Positions 19,093 through 28,408 of a DNA stretch of 64,000 nt are shown here, piece after piece. Under the pieces are notes generated by a model. The model worked only from the letters and a program-made list of their open reading frames with translations. It was not told the origin of the DNA and did not search any database. The stretch spans positions 1,356,001 through 1,420,000 of the forward strand of contig NZ_CP088149.1 in assembly GCF_002845275.2 (NCBI RefSeq), in the 5' to 3' direction. Positions within the stretch are counted from its first letter, which is position 1, and every line of letters begins with the position of its first letter. Source of the stretch: Pseudomonas sp. S06B 330 (GTDB taxonomy: Bacteria; Pseudomonadota; Gammaproteobacteria; Pseudomonadales; Pseudomonadaceae). Position numbers and translations under genes: made by a program.

Positions 19093-19843
19093 ATTGGTGT
19101 TGTTGGCGGCGTTGTTCAGCCCCTTGGTGTTGGCTGAGTCGATCAGCGTCGCGCCGCATTCGGTGTTGCGCTTGCCGAACAAATCCAGTGTGGTGCACTT
19201 GGAACGTCTGCACGTGGCCGATGCGGGGACGCTGTTGCTGCCGGCCAGCCTGGTCGAACTGAAGGTGGATGAGTTGCAGTTGGGGCAAGAGGCACGCATT
19301 GCTATTGCGCCAGCTGATAGCACGTTGCGCGTTGAGGTGGCGAATGCGCAGATGGGGGAGGGTAGCCAAATTACTGCCCATGGTGCTCCGGGGACGTATG
19401 AGCGAGCGGCGAAAGCGGGTCGCAACCTGGATCTCCAGTTGCATTCGATTCAGGCGCCGCTGCTGGCCATCGATGCCCGCGGCGGGGCGGGAGCCCCGGG
19501 CTATGTCGGGCTGGACGGGGCCAACGGCAAGTCCGGGGGGTGTACCTGGGGGCAGGCCAGTCGTGGCGCCAATGGTGACAACGGTGGCAATGGTCATGAC
19601 GGCGCGGCCGGAGGGCAAGTGCGCTTGGCCCTGCCGACGAATTTTCCCGCTGAACGGATCAAGGTGCAGCTCGATGGAGGTGCGCCTGGAGTAGCTGGCG
19701 CTGCCGGTAAACCAGGGGCTGGAGGCGCGAGTAAGGGGTGCTTGGTCTACAAGACCGCAGCAGGTGCGGCTGGAAAGCCCGGCGTGGCGGGGCAGCCTGG
19801 GTTGGCGGGGGCTACTGGGGCGTTGATCCTGCAGCGCTTGTAG
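19085..19843 (+). CDS. Secreted protein with a collagen-like Gly-rich C-terminal half
   Basis: A 252-residue protein with a clear signal peptide (MRKLVLLAALFSPLVLAES). Residues 20-135 look like a beta-rich repeat region. From about residue 138 there are collagen-like and glycine-rich stretches (GGAGAPGYVGLDGANGKSGG; GANGDNGGNGHDGAAGG; GAPGVAGAAGKPGAGG), not a continuous Gly-X-Y triplet, with one Cys in each of two loops. CAGGAG precedes the start. I do not recognise a specific family; a surface or matrix role is a guess. Confidence 0.8.
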   Translation: MRKLVLLAALFSPLVLAESISVAPHSVLRLPNKSSVVHLERLHVADAGTLLLPASLVELKVDELQLGQEARIAIAPADSTLRVEVANAQMGEGSQITAHGAPGTYERAAKAGRNLDLQLHSIQAPLLAIDARGGAGAPGYVGLDGANGKSGGCTWGQASRGANGDNGGNGHDGAAGGQVRLALPTNFPAERIKVQLDGGAPGVAGAAGKPGAGGASKGCLVYKTAAGAAGKPGVAGQPGLAGATGALILQRL

Positions 19844-19857
19844 TTATCCCGAAGCTA

Positions 19858-19940
19858 TGGGAGCTGGCCTTGCCCGCGATGCAGATGCCGCGTAACAACT
19901 GACACGGCGTAAAGCCCATCGCCGGCAAGACCGGCTCCCA
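19858..19940. repeat. REP-type inverted repeat pair
   Basis: Arms at 19858-19881 (tgggagctggccttgcccgc...) and 19917-19940 (catcgccggcaagaccggct...) are near-perfect inverse copies with a 35-base spacer. They lie between convergent genes, the typical Pseudomonas location. Confidence 0.8.
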
Positions 19941-19958
19941 CAGCGACTAATAACTGGC

Positions 19959-20423
19959 TCACATCAGCAGGCGTGTACTCGCCACCAGTACCACTGCGAT
20001 TCCAAGCAGCAGGTTGATACCCACCAAACGACGAATCTTGCCCAACACTGCGGCGCCATTCGGCCAGTCCTGAGCCTCTACAGCTTTGCGCAATTCCGGC
20101 AGCAGCAATGCCTGGACACGAATGAACAGGGCAATCATCGCGATGGCGCCGCCCATCATGACCTGAACGTAGCGTGGCGCGGCGTCAAAACCACCAAAAC
20201 GCAGGTGCAGCATGCCAATGCCGCTGATCGCAAGGACGGCGATGGCTATCCATACCCAGACGAAAAAACGCTGAAACACTTCTACCCACAGACGCAGGCG
20301 CGCGGGGCCATCGAGCGCTGCAACCGCCGCCGGTCGCAGGATCAGCCAGGCGAAGAACATGCCGCCAACCCAGACCAGGGCGGCCAGAAGGTGCAGGCTA
20401 TAAGGAAGGGCAAAGGCGGTCAT
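19959..20423 (-). CDS. CopD-family membrane protein
   Basis: A 154-residue protein with four hydrophobic helices and the CopD-domain opening LHLLAALVWVGGMFFAWLIL, including the conserved His near the membrane face. CopD-type proteins are linked to copper uptake or heme/oxygen handling. No copC or copper gene is adjacent. The start MTAFALPYS is preceded by GGAG; earlier in-frame ATGs lie in the dinG promoter region. Confidence 0.85.
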   Translation of the reverse strand: MTAFALPYSLHLLAALVWVGGMFFAWLILRPAAVAALDGPARLRLWVEVFQRFFVWVWIAIAVLAISGIGMLHLRFGGFDAAPRYVQVMMGGAIAMIALFIRVQALLLPELRKAVEAQDWPNGAAVLGKIRRLVGINLLLGIAVVLVASTRLLM

Positions 20424-20520
20424 CAGGATCTCCATTCGGCGCAAAGGGCAATAGCGGGGTATGATAGCGACCCAACCGAAACACTGAAAATTTATCCAGC
20501 CCTCCGGGCGCCCCGATACC

Positions 20521-22665
20521 ATGATCAGCAACGAACTCAAAACCACGATTCAGGGCGCCTATTCGCGTTTTCTCGAAGCCAAGAGCCTCAAGCCTCGCTA
20601 CGGCCAGCGTCTGATGATCGCCGAAGTGGCCAAGGTGCTTGGCGACATCGACTGTGACGATGAAGGTCGACGCTCCGGCGAACCCGCTGTGGTGGCGGTC
20701 GAGGCCGGTACCGGTACCGGTAAGACGGTTGCCTACAGCCTGGCCTCGATTCCTGCCGCCAAGGCCGCGGGCAAGCGCCTGGTAATTGCCACAGCAACGG
20801 TGGCGCTGCAAGAGCAGATCGTCTTCAAGGACCTGCCTGACCTGATGCGCAACAGCGGTCTGAACTTCACCTTCGCTCTGGCCAAGGGGCGCGGGCGTTA
20901 TCTGTGCCTGTCCAAGCTCGATCTGCTGCTGCAGGAAGGCCACGCTCAGTCGGCCACTGCTCAGCTATTCGAGGAAGAAGGCTTCAAGATCGAGGTCGAC
21001 GAGGCGAGCCAGAAGTTGTTCACCAGCATGATCGAAAAGCTCGCCGGCAACCGTTGGGACGGCGACCGCGACAGCTGGCCCCAAGCCCTGGAAGACCAGG
21101 ACTGGGCGCGCCTGACCACCGACCATAGCCAGTGCACCGGCCGTCATTGTCCGAATTTCGGCCAGTGCACTTTCTACAAGGCCCGTGAGGGCATGGGCAA
21201 GGTTGATGTCATCGTTACCAACCACGACATGGTTTTGGCCGACCTGGCCCTGGGCGGCGGTGCGGTATTGCCCGATCCGCGCGACACGATCTATGTGTTC
21301 GACGAAGGCCATCACCTGCCAGACAAGGCCATCGGCCATTTCGCCCATTACACGCGCCTGCGTTCCACTGCCGACTGGCTTGAGCAAACTGCCAAGAACC
21401 TGACCAAGTTGCTGGCCCAGCACCCGTTACCCGGCGATCTGGGCAAGTTGATCGAACAGGTGCCGGAGCTGGCGCGGGAAATCAAGGCGCAGCAGCAGTT
21501 CATGTTCAGCGCTTGCGAACAGGTCGCGGATTTCCGTCCCGGCGAAGACATGGAAGGCCGCGAGCGGCCACGTCATCGTTTCGAAGGTGGCGTCGTCCCT
21601 GAACACATGCGCGAGATGGGCATCGAGCTGAAAAAAGGCTTCTCACGCCTGACCGACCTGTTCACCCGCCTGACCGAGTTGCTCAAGGAAGGTATGGATG
21701 CCGAGGTCAACATTGGTATTGCCAGCCATCAGGCTGAAGAGTGGTACCCGCTGTTTGGCAGCCTGCTGATGCGTGCCCAGGGTAACTGGGAATTGTGGAC
21801 CGCCTTCACCGCTGAAGATCCGGAAGACAGCCCGCCCATGGCCCGCTGGCTGACCCTGGCGGAGAGTGGGGCGCTGTTCGACATTGAGGTCAATGCCAGC
21901 CCGATTCTTGCCGCAGAAATGCTGCGGCGCAATTTGTGGAATGTTGCCCATGGTGCTCTGGTCACCTCGGCAACACTGACTGCACTGGGTAAGTTCGACC
22001 GTTTCCGCATGCGCGCGGGACTGCCCAAAACAGCGGTCACCAGTGTTGTGCCGAGTCCCTTTCACCACGTCGATGCTGGCGTGTTGCGGGTGCCGGACCT
22101 GCGCGCTGACCCCCGTGATGCCGCCGCTCACACTGCAGCGATCATTCGTGATCTGCCCGAGTTGGTAGAGGGCTCGCGTGGCTCGCTGGTGCTGTTCTCA
22201 TCGCGCAAGCAGATGCAGGACGTGTTCGATGGCCTGGACCGAGACTGGCGCAAACAGGTGTTCATTCAGGGCAACCTGTCCAAGCAGGAGACCCTGAACA
22301 AGCACAAGGCCCGCGTCGACGGTGGAGATTCCAGCGTTCTGTTCGGCCTGGCCAGCTTCGCCGAAGGGGTCGACTTGCCGGGTGCCTACTGTGAGCACGT
22401 GGTCATCGCCAAGATTCCGTTCGCGGTGCCGGATGACCCGGTCGAGGCGGCCCTGGCCGAGTGGATCGAAGCCCGCGGAGGCAACCCGTTCATGGAGATT
22501 GCCGTGCCGGACGCCTCGTTGCGCCTGATCCAGGCTTGCGGTCGCCTGCTGCGTACCGAAGAGGACCGCGGCACCATCACTCTGCTGGATCGACGGGTGG
22601 TCACCCAGCGCTACGGCAAGGCTATTCTCAATGCTTTGCCGCCGTTTCGACGGGAAATTTCCTGA
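20521..22665 (+). CDS. dinG: ATP-dependent DNA helicase DinG
   Basis: A 714-residue superfamily 2 XPD-like 5'-3' helicase. Walker A is EAGTGTGKT. The Fe-S cluster cysteines are at 129, 205, 210 and 216, matching the E. coli spacing. The box-II motif is DEGHH, and the C-terminal half has SATLTAL and a final QACGRLLRTEEDRGTI arginine-finger motif. It resolves R-loops and D-loops during repair and replication. It is intact and divergent from the CopD gene. Confidence 0.97.
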   Translation: MISNELKTTIQGAYSRFLEAKSLKPRYGQRLMIAEVAKVLGDIDCDDEGRRSGEPAVVAVEAGTGTGKTVAYSLASIPAAKAAGKRLVIATATVALQEQIVFKDLPDLMRNSGLNFTFALAKGRGRYLCLSKLDLLLQEGHAQSATAQLFEEEGFKIEVDEASQKLFTSMIEKLAGNRWDGDRDSWPQALEDQDWARLTTDHSQCTGRHCPNFGQCTFYKAREGMGKVDVIVTNHDMVLADLALGGGAVLPDPRDTIYVFDEGHHLPDKAIGHFAHYTRLRSTADWLEQTAKNLTKLLAQHPLPGDLGKLIEQVPELAREIKAQQQFMFSACEQVADFRPGEDMEGRERPRHRFEGGVVPEHMREMGIELKKGFSRLTDLFTRLTELLKEGMDAEVNIGIASHQAEEWYPLFGSLLMRAQGNWELWTAFTAEDPEDSPPMARWLTLAESGALFDIEVNASPILAAEMLRRNLWNVAHGALVTSATLTALGKFDRFRMRAGLPKTAVTSVVPSPFHHVDAGVLRVPDLRADPRDAAAHTAAIIRDLPELVEGSRGSLVLFSSRKQMQDVFDGLDRDWRKQVFIQGNLSKQETLNKHKARVDGGDSSVLFGLASFAEGVDLPGAYCEHVVIAKIPFAVPDDPVEAALAEWIEARGGNPFMEIAVPDASLRLIQACGRLLRTEEDRGTITLLDRRVVTQRYGKAILNALPPFRREIS

Positions 22666-22746
22666 CCCCCGGGGATCAATGCTCCGGGGTGTTGTCTATG
22701 ACTCAGTTCAAGGCCCGCATGGGCCCTCAAGGAGAGCTCCAGCCCT

Positions 22747-25002
22747 ATGATTCGCCGTACCTTGCCTGCTGTCTTCGCACTGTTGTTCAGCACACCGCTG
22801 CTGGCTGGGCAACAGACGCTGTTCAGTTTTGTGCGCCCGGCCGCCGTGGTCAATGTGGTCACCGAAGATGCCAACTTGCCGCAGTACAACGCAGAGCAGA
22901 CGGCAGAGGGCGAGGTATTGCGTCGCGTGGTGTTCAACCCGGTGCAGCGGCCAAGCCTGCGTTTGAGTCCGCAAGCCGGCGCTTGGGATTGGTCTGCAGC
23001 AACGGCCATGACCTTGCGCCTGCAAAGCGGTATGGACTGGCCACTGACTGTGGATGTCACGGTGCTGAGCAGTGATGGCAAGCGTCTCACCAGCCGAATC
23101 GACCTGCCCGCAGGCCCTGCGCAAACGGTGGTGGTGCCGCTGACCGCCAGTTCGCCGCTGAGCCAGGGCATGCGTGCCGGACCACCGATGCCCTGGGTAC
23201 ACGAGGGCCAGCGTTGGCTGCTGAGCAGCAGCAGCGGTGCGCTGGACTTGAAGCAAGTGGTGTCGGTGAGTTTGTCGATGAACAAGCCTGACGTTGCCCA
23301 AAGCTTGATGATCGAGCGCGTCGGCATTCTGGATGACGATCTGCTGCAAAAGGCTGTCTATACCGGTCTGGTTGATGGCTATGGGCAGTCCACGCGTGGG
23401 CGCTGGCCAGAGAAAATCGTCAATGATGAACAACTCAAGGCTGCCGCTGTTCGTGAGCAGCAGCAACTCAAGGGCTGGCTGGCTGAGCGAAGCCACTTGC
23501 AACGAGACAAGTTTGGGGGTGTCACCGGCGGCCCGAGCTTCGACGCCAAGGGCTTCTTCCGTACTGAAAAGCGTGATGGACGCTGGTACCTGGTTACCCC
23601 GGAAGGTCATCCGTTCTATTCGTTGGGCGTCAACACCGTTGCTCCTGATGGTGGTCGAACCTATGTCGCCGGGCGTGAAACGATGTTTAGCGCCTTGCCG
23701 CAAGCCGGTGAACCGCTGGCGCAGTTCTATGGTGAAGGTAACAACAACGACGGTAACGGATCGGCCAGTGGTCGCGGTTTCAACCAAGGCCGCTGGTTCG
23801 ATTTCTATGCCGCCAACCTTGAGCGTAGCCACGGCAAGCCCTGCACCCCGACAGCGGCTAACGACACCAGCGCTGCGCAGGTGTGCCCGACGCCGACCCT
23901 GGACAAGCAGCGCTGGCAGGGGCATACCCTTGACCGCTTGCAGGCCTGGGGCTTCAACACTTTGGGCAACTGGAGCGAACCGGACCTGGGCAAGGCCAAC
24001 CGCCTGCCTTACACCCTGCCGTTGTCGATCGTCGGTGATTACACCAGCATCAGCACCGGGATGGACTGGTGGGGGCGCATGCCGGACCCGTTCGACCCGC
24101 GCTTTGCCATGGCCACCGAGCGCGCCGTGGCCATCGCGGCGCGTGATCACCGCGACGACCCTTGGTTGATCGGCTATTTCGCCGACAACGAATTGGCCTG
24201 GGCTGCACCGGGTGAAGATCCCAGGGCGCGTTACGCTCTGGCTTACGGCACCTTGCGCCTGACCACCGATGTGCCGGCCAAGCGCGCTTTCCTCAAGCAA
24301 CTGCGCGACAAGTACCGCAACCAGGCTGGCTTGTCCAAGGCCTGGGGCATCGACCTGCCGGCCTGGGAACTGATGGAAGACCCAGGCTTTGAACCACCGT
24401 TGCCGAGCCCTGAGCATCCCGAGATCGAGGCCGACTTCAAGCATTTCCAGAAGGTCTTTGCCGACACCTATTTCAAGACCATTGCCGACTCGTTGAAATG
24501 GCATGCGCCCAACCACCTGTTGCTCGGTGGCCGCTATGCGGTGAGCACGCCTGAAGCGGTCGCTGCCTGTGCCGAGTTCTGTGATGTCCTGAGTTTCAAC
24601 TTCTATACCCCCAAGCCCCAGGATGGTTACGACTTCAACCAGCTCAAGGCGCTGGACAAGCCGGTATTGGTCTCGGAATTCCAGTTCGGTTCACGTGATC
24701 GCGGCCCGTTCTGGCCAGGGCCGATGGAAGTGGCCAAGGAAGAAGGTCGGGGGCCGGCATACGCAGCCTTCGTCAAGGCTGCGTTGGCTGAGCCATCGAT
24801 TATTGGCGTGCACTGGTTCCAGTACCTGGATCAACCGGTCAGTGGTCGTTTGCTGGATGGCGAGAACGGCCACTTCGGACTGGTCGGCATCACCGATGTG
24901 CCGTTCCAAGGTTTTGTCGACAGCGTGCGTAAGAGCAATCTTCAAGCCCAGGAGCAGATCGGCAAGCAAGTCGTCGCTGACAAGGCCGCAAAAGCCCCGT
25001 AA
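22747..25002 (+). CDS. Secreted glycoside hydrolase, GH50 (agarase)-like
   Basis: A 751-residue protein with a signal peptide (cleavage after LLAG). The N-terminal beta-sandwich-like domain (about 25-220) precedes a TIM-barrel catalytic domain. FFRTEKRDGRWYLVTPEGHP and WGFNTLGNWSEPD are typical of the GH50 beta-agarase type. Probable catalytic acids are Glu482 (FADNELAW) and Glu644 (LVSEFQFGS). The true substrate in Pseudomonas is unlikely to be agar; a beta-galactoside or exopolysaccharide is possible. It stands alone, without sugar transport genes nearby. Confidence 0.75.
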   Translation: MIRRTLPAVFALLFSTPLLAGQQTLFSFVRPAAVVNVVTEDANLPQYNAEQTAEGEVLRRVVFNPVQRPSLRLSPQAGAWDWSAATAMTLRLQSGMDWPLTVDVTVLSSDGKRLTSRIDLPAGPAQTVVVPLTASSPLSQGMRAGPPMPWVHEGQRWLLSSSSGALDLKQVVSVSLSMNKPDVAQSLMIERVGILDDDLLQKAVYTGLVDGYGQSTRGRWPEKIVNDEQLKAAAVREQQQLKGWLAERSHLQRDKFGGVTGGPSFDAKGFFRTEKRDGRWYLVTPEGHPFYSLGVNTVAPDGGRTYVAGRETMFSALPQAGEPLAQFYGEGNNNDGNGSASGRGFNQGRWFDFYAANLERSHGKPCTPTAANDTSAAQVCPTPTLDKQRWQGHTLDRLQAWGFNTLGNWSEPDLGKANRLPYTLPLSIVGDYTSISTGMDWWGRMPDPFDPRFAMATERAVAIAARDHRDDPWLIGYFADNELAWAAPGEDPRARYALAYGTLRLTTDVPAKRAFLKQLRDKYRNQAGLSKAWGIDLPAWELMEDPGFEPPLPSPEHPEIEADFKHFQKVFADTYFKTIADSLKWHAPNHLLLGGRYAVSTPEAVAACAEFCDVLSFNFYTPKPQDGYDFNQLKALDKPVLVSEFQFGSRDRGPFWPGPMEVAKEEGRGPAYAAFVKAALAEPSIIGVHWFQYLDQPVSGRLLDGENGHFGLVGITDVPFQGFVDSVRKSNLQAQEQIGKQVVADKAAKAP

Positions 25003-25014
25003 CAAGACGCCTAC

Positions 25015-25043
25015 GGCCTGATGCATGATCAACGCATCAGGCC
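25015..25043 (+). terminator. Hairpin after the GH50-like gene
   Basis: A perfect 10 bp stem ggcctgatgc / gcatcaggcc with a 9-base loop lies 12 bases after the stop codon. It has no T tract, so intrinsic termination would be weak. Confidence 0.45.
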
Positions 25044-25153
25044 GGCAATAGGCAGGGTTGTGTGACGGTCTGACCGCTGTGTGTTCCCAAAAGCGTCGCG
25101 GGCTGAAACAATGCACGCCATTTTCGATTGCGGCATGTGCGGGGTGTGGCTGG

Positions 25154-26299
25154 GTGCAGATTCAAGGTCATTACGAGCTTAAGTTTGAAGCTGTGCGCGA
25201 AGCCTTTGCTGCGCTGTTCGACGATCCTCAGGAGCGTGGCGCGGCGCTGTGCATTCAGGTCGGCGGGGAGACCGTCGTTGACCTCTGGTCGGGTACCGCC
25301 GACAAGGACGGCGCCGAGGCCTGGCACAGCGACACGATTGCCAATCTGTTTTCCTGCACCAAGATGTTCACCGCCGTGACTGCCTTGCAATTGGTAGGCG
25401 AGGGTAAGCTGGCCCTGGATGTTCCAGTAGCGCGCTATTGGCCGGAGTTTGCCCAAGCCGACAAGCAAGCCATTACCCTGCGTCAATTGCTCAGCCATCG
25501 TGCCGGGGTGCCTGCGCTTCGTGAGCTGCTGCCTGCAGAGGCTTTCTACGATTGGCAAACCATGGTTCAGGCACTGGCTGGCGAGGCACCGTGGTGGACG
25601 CCGGGTACCGCCCATGGCTATGCGGCAATCACCTTTGGTTGGTTGATCGGCGAACTGATTCGCCGTGCCGATGGCCGTAGCCCTGGCGAGTCGATCGTTG
25701 CCCGTACTGCCAGGCCTTTGGGGCTGGACTTTCACATCGGCTTGACCGACGAGGACTTTCCGCGGGTGGCGCACATTGCCCGTGGCAAGGGCAACATGGG
25801 CGACGAAGCGGCTCAGCGCCTGCTCCAGGTCACCCTGCGTGAGCCGCAGGCGCTATCCACCCGCGCCTTTACCAACCCGCCGGGTATGCTCACCAGCACC
25901 AATAAGCCAGAATGGCGACGGATGCAGCAACCAGCGGCCAATGGCCATGGCAACGCCCGGAGTCTGGCGGGTTTTTATGCCGGAGTGCTCGATGGCAGCT
26001 TGTTGGAGTCAGAACTGCTCGATGAATTGACCCGTGAGCATAGCCTGGGCCAGGACAAGACTCTGTTGACCCAGACCCGCTTTGGCCTGGGTTGCATGCT
26101 TGACCAGCCGACCGTGGCCAACGCCACTTTTGGCCTGGGTAGTAAGGCCTTTGGCCATCCGGGGGCCGGGGGATCGGTTGGTTTTGCCGATCCCGAGTAC
26201 GATGTCGCCTTTGGTTTTGTCACCAACACCCTGGGCCCTTATGTGTTGATGGATCCGCGCGCGCAAAAGTTGGTGCGGGTCCTGGCAAGTTGCCTTTGA
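25154..26299 (+). CDS. Serine hydrolase of the beta-lactamase/EstB family
   Basis: A 381-residue class C beta-lactamase-like esterase. The catalytic SxxK is SCTK (in FSCTKMFTAV), the Tyr motif is YAAITFGW, and the C-terminal HPGAGGSVGFADP takes the KTG position. It is probably a carboxylesterase or beta-lactamase-fold hydrolase, not a resistance enzyme. The GTG start (then QIQGHYELKF) is inferred from family N termini; the frame is open upstream to 25058, but that part is Cys-rich and unlike the family. The ribosome binding site is poor at either start. Confidence 0.85.
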   Translation: MQIQGHYELKFEAVREAFAALFDDPQERGAALCIQVGGETVVDLWSGTADKDGAEAWHSDTIANLFSCTKMFTAVTALQLVGEGKLALDVPVARYWPEFAQADKQAITLRQLLSHRAGVPALRELLPAEAFYDWQTMVQALAGEAPWWTPGTAHGYAAITFGWLIGELIRRADGRSPGESIVARTARPLGLDFHIGLTDEDFPRVAHIARGKGNMGDEAAQRLLQVTLREPQALSTRAFTNPPGMLTSTNKPEWRRMQQPAANGHGNARSLAGFYAGVLDGSLLESELLDELTREHSLGQDKTLLTQTRFGLGCMLDQPTVANATFGLGSKAFGHPGAGGSVGFADPEYDVAFGFVTNTLGPYVLMDPRAQKLVRVLASCL

Positions 26300-26398
26300 T
26301 CGGTTAACCCCGGTGTTGCCTGAACCCTTTGTCTATTCTGAATTCCAATGCCCGGTGTTGCTGGGCAGAATTTCTTTCATTTTCATGGTGTATCACTG

Positions 26399-27364
26399 AT
26401 GTCTTCACATAAAACCTTAGCTCTCGCCCTGTGCTTGGCCATGACCGGCTGCGCCCAGCACTCTCAAAAAGGTGTGGCCGATAGTGGGATCGACTGGTGG
26501 CCGTTCGGTTCGGACAAGGTTGCCGAGCAGGAAGTGAAGGACGTGGTGGTCGAAAAAGTCGCCAAAGCCGATGCCAAGTCCGAGAGCAACAGCCGTTGGT
26601 GGTGGCCATTCGGCGCCAGTGACAAGGTTGCAGCCGTACCGAAAATTGACCACAAGGCGACTCAAGCCTGGTTGGACAGTTACGAGCCGCGCCTGCGTGA
26701 AGCCATCAAAGACAGCAAGTTCGAAGTTGAGCGTCGTGAAGACGTGCTGGTGGTTACCGTGCCAGTGGACAGTTCCTACAACCCTGATCGTCCGGCCATG
26801 CTCTTGCCCGTCACTCTGGGTCCGATCACCCGTGTTGCCAAAGCCATCGAAACCGATAAACAGACTGCGGTACTGGTACTTGGCCACGCTGATACCAGCG
26901 GCGCCGCTGCCGGTAACCAGAAACTCAGCCAGGAACGTGCTCAGTCAGTGGCTGCAATCTTCCGCCTCAGTGGCTTGCAGCGTGACCGCTTGATGTTGCG
27001 TGGCATGGGCTCGGAAATGCCACGCGCGGCCAATGACAGTGTTGAAGGCCGTGCCCTCAACCGCCGTGTGGAATTGGTGCTGACCCCGCAAAACACCATG
27101 ATGGCCTTGCTCGCCAAGTACAAGCAGCCTACACCGAGCCCGGCTGAGCTGGTCGCGGTGCAAGACGCCAAGGCTCCAGTCAAGGCTGCAGTCAAGCCTG
27201 CTGCCAAGGCACCGGTGAAAAAAGCCAGCACCAGCAAAAAAGCGGCTCCGGCCAAGGCCACCACAGCCAAGAAGAAAGCCCCTGCCGCCAAGGCTGCAGC
27301 TAAAAAGCCTGCGCCAGCGGCCAAAAAAGTGGCTGCCAACACCAGCCCTGCGAAGACCAACTGA
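26399..27364 (+). CDS. OmpA-family lipoprotein with a Lys/Ala/Pro-rich C-terminal tail
   Basis: A 321-residue protein. The lipobox MTGC ends a short signal peptide. The N-terminal part holds two copies of a WWPFG.SDKV motif separated by a charged linker. A central OmpA domain (LGHADTSGAAAGNQKLSQER ... NRRVELVL) should bind peptidoglycan. The last ~70 residues are almost only Lys, Ala and Pro (KAAVKPAAKAPVKKAS and similar), resembling histone-like tails; such a tail on an envelope protein is unusual. It is followed 18 bases later by pdxH. Confidence 0.88.
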   Translation: MSSHKTLALALCLAMTGCAQHSQKGVADSGIDWWPFGSDKVAEQEVKDVVVEKVAKADAKSESNSRWWWPFGASDKVAAVPKIDHKATQAWLDSYEPRLREAIKDSKFEVERREDVLVVTVPVDSSYNPDRPAMLLPVTLGPITRVAKAIETDKQTAVLVLGHADTSGAAAGNQKLSQERAQSVAAIFRLSGLQRDRLMLRGMGSEMPRAANDSVEGRALNRRVELVLTPQNTMMALLAKYKQPTPSPAELVAVQDAKAPVKAAVKPAAKAPVKKASTSKKAAPAKATTAKKKAPAAKAAAKKPAPAAKKVAANTSPAKTN

Positions 27365-27382
27365 TCGTCAAGGAACGCAGTA

Positions 27383-28030
27383 ATGACCAAGACCCTGGCT
27401 GATATGCGCCGCGACTATACCCGTGATGGCTTGGCTGAAGCCCAGGCCCCGCACGAGCCTTTCGCGTTGTTTCGGCAATGGTTCGATGATGCGGTGAAAA
27501 CCGAACAGCCGCCGGTGGAAGCCAATGCCATGACCCTGGCAACGGTGGACGCAGAAGGCCGTCCGCACTGTCGAATCCTCTTGCTCAAGGGGCTTGATGA
27601 CCAAGGCTTTACCTTCTTCACCAACTACGACAGCGCCAAAGGCCAGCAACTGCTGGTCAATCCCTGCGCGGCCATGACTTTTTTCTGGCCAGCCCTGGAG
27701 CGTCAGGTGCGTATTGAAGGCAAGGTGGTCAAGGTCACGGCCGAGGAGTCTGACGAGTATTACCAGGTGCGGCCGTTGGGCAGCCGCCTGGGTGCCTGGG
27801 CCTCACCGCAGAGTCGAGTGATCGCCGATCGTGCGGAGCTCGAAGGCTTGGTTAAAGCCACCGAGCAGCGCTTTAGTGACAGTCAGCCGCATTGCCCCGA
27901 ACACTGGGGCGGTTACCGCTTGCTGCCAGAGCGCATCGAGTTCTGGCAAGGCCGTGCTAGCCGCCTGCATGATCGCCTCAATTATCACCTGCAGCAGGGT
28001 GCCTGGTTGCGCGAGCGCCTGGCTCCTTAA
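27383..28030 (+). CDS. pdxH: Pyridoxamine/pyridoxine 5'-phosphate oxidase
   Basis: An FMN enzyme for the last step of pyridoxal phosphate synthesis; 215 residues, full length. Family features are [35 protein letters not shown], the FMN-site RQVRIEGKV, and the C-terminal signature with [16 protein letters not shown] ending in RLAP. Its 3' end overlaps the opposite-strand gene by 4 bases. Confidence 0.98.
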   Translation: MTKTLADMRRDYTRDGLAEAQAPHEPFALFRQWFDDAVKTEQPPVEANAMTLATVDAEGRPHCRILLLKGLDDQGFTFFTNYDSAKGQQLLVNPCAAMTFFWPALERQVRIEGKVVKVTAEESDEYYQVRPLGSRLGAWASPQSRVIADRAELEGLVKATEQRFSDSQPHCPEHWGGYRLLPERIEFWQGRASRLHDRLNYHLQQGAWLRERLAP

Positions 28031-28263
28031 TCGCCCTGGTAAGCGGCGGCCTCGCGTTCCAGCCAGGTCGCCAGCTCGCTGCGTTTGACCTTTTGCGCCT
28101 TGGCGTTGTCCAGACATTCAAGCATGTAGGCTTTCTTGCCTTCATCGGCTCCGGCCAATGACAGCGCCAGGTCGCGGTCCATCCAGCGACGGATGCGCAC
28201 ATATAACCACCAGTGAAAGTACAGCCCTGCCACAGTCGTGACGACGACGATGAAGTAATCCAT
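28027..28263 (-). CDS. Small membrane-anchored protein of unknown function
   Basis: A 78-residue protein with one N-terminal transmembrane helix ([20 protein letters not shown]) and a charged cytosolic tail. Convergent with pdxH, overlapping its stop by 4 bases. I believe it is conserved beside pdxH in Pseudomonas, but no function is known. Confidence 0.75.
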   Translation of the reverse strand: MDYFIVVVTTVAGLYFHWWLYVRIRRWMDRDLALSLAGADEGKKAYMLECLDNAKAQKVKRSELATWLEREAAAYQGD

Positions 28264-28408
28264 GTCTATCCTTGCGCTAAACGTTTTCAGGCGACATCGA
28301 AGAAGCAGCCTGTATGAAAGCTGAATGGAAGCTATTTTACCCCGCCTTAGTCGTGACAGCGATCAATGGGCGGAGTCTAATGAACACCTGTCTTATGGAG
28401 ATCGTCCT

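Noticed and set aside
22708..24516. 602-codon open frame on the minus strand
   Set aside because: It is antisense to the glycoside hydrolase; there is no motif or promoter.
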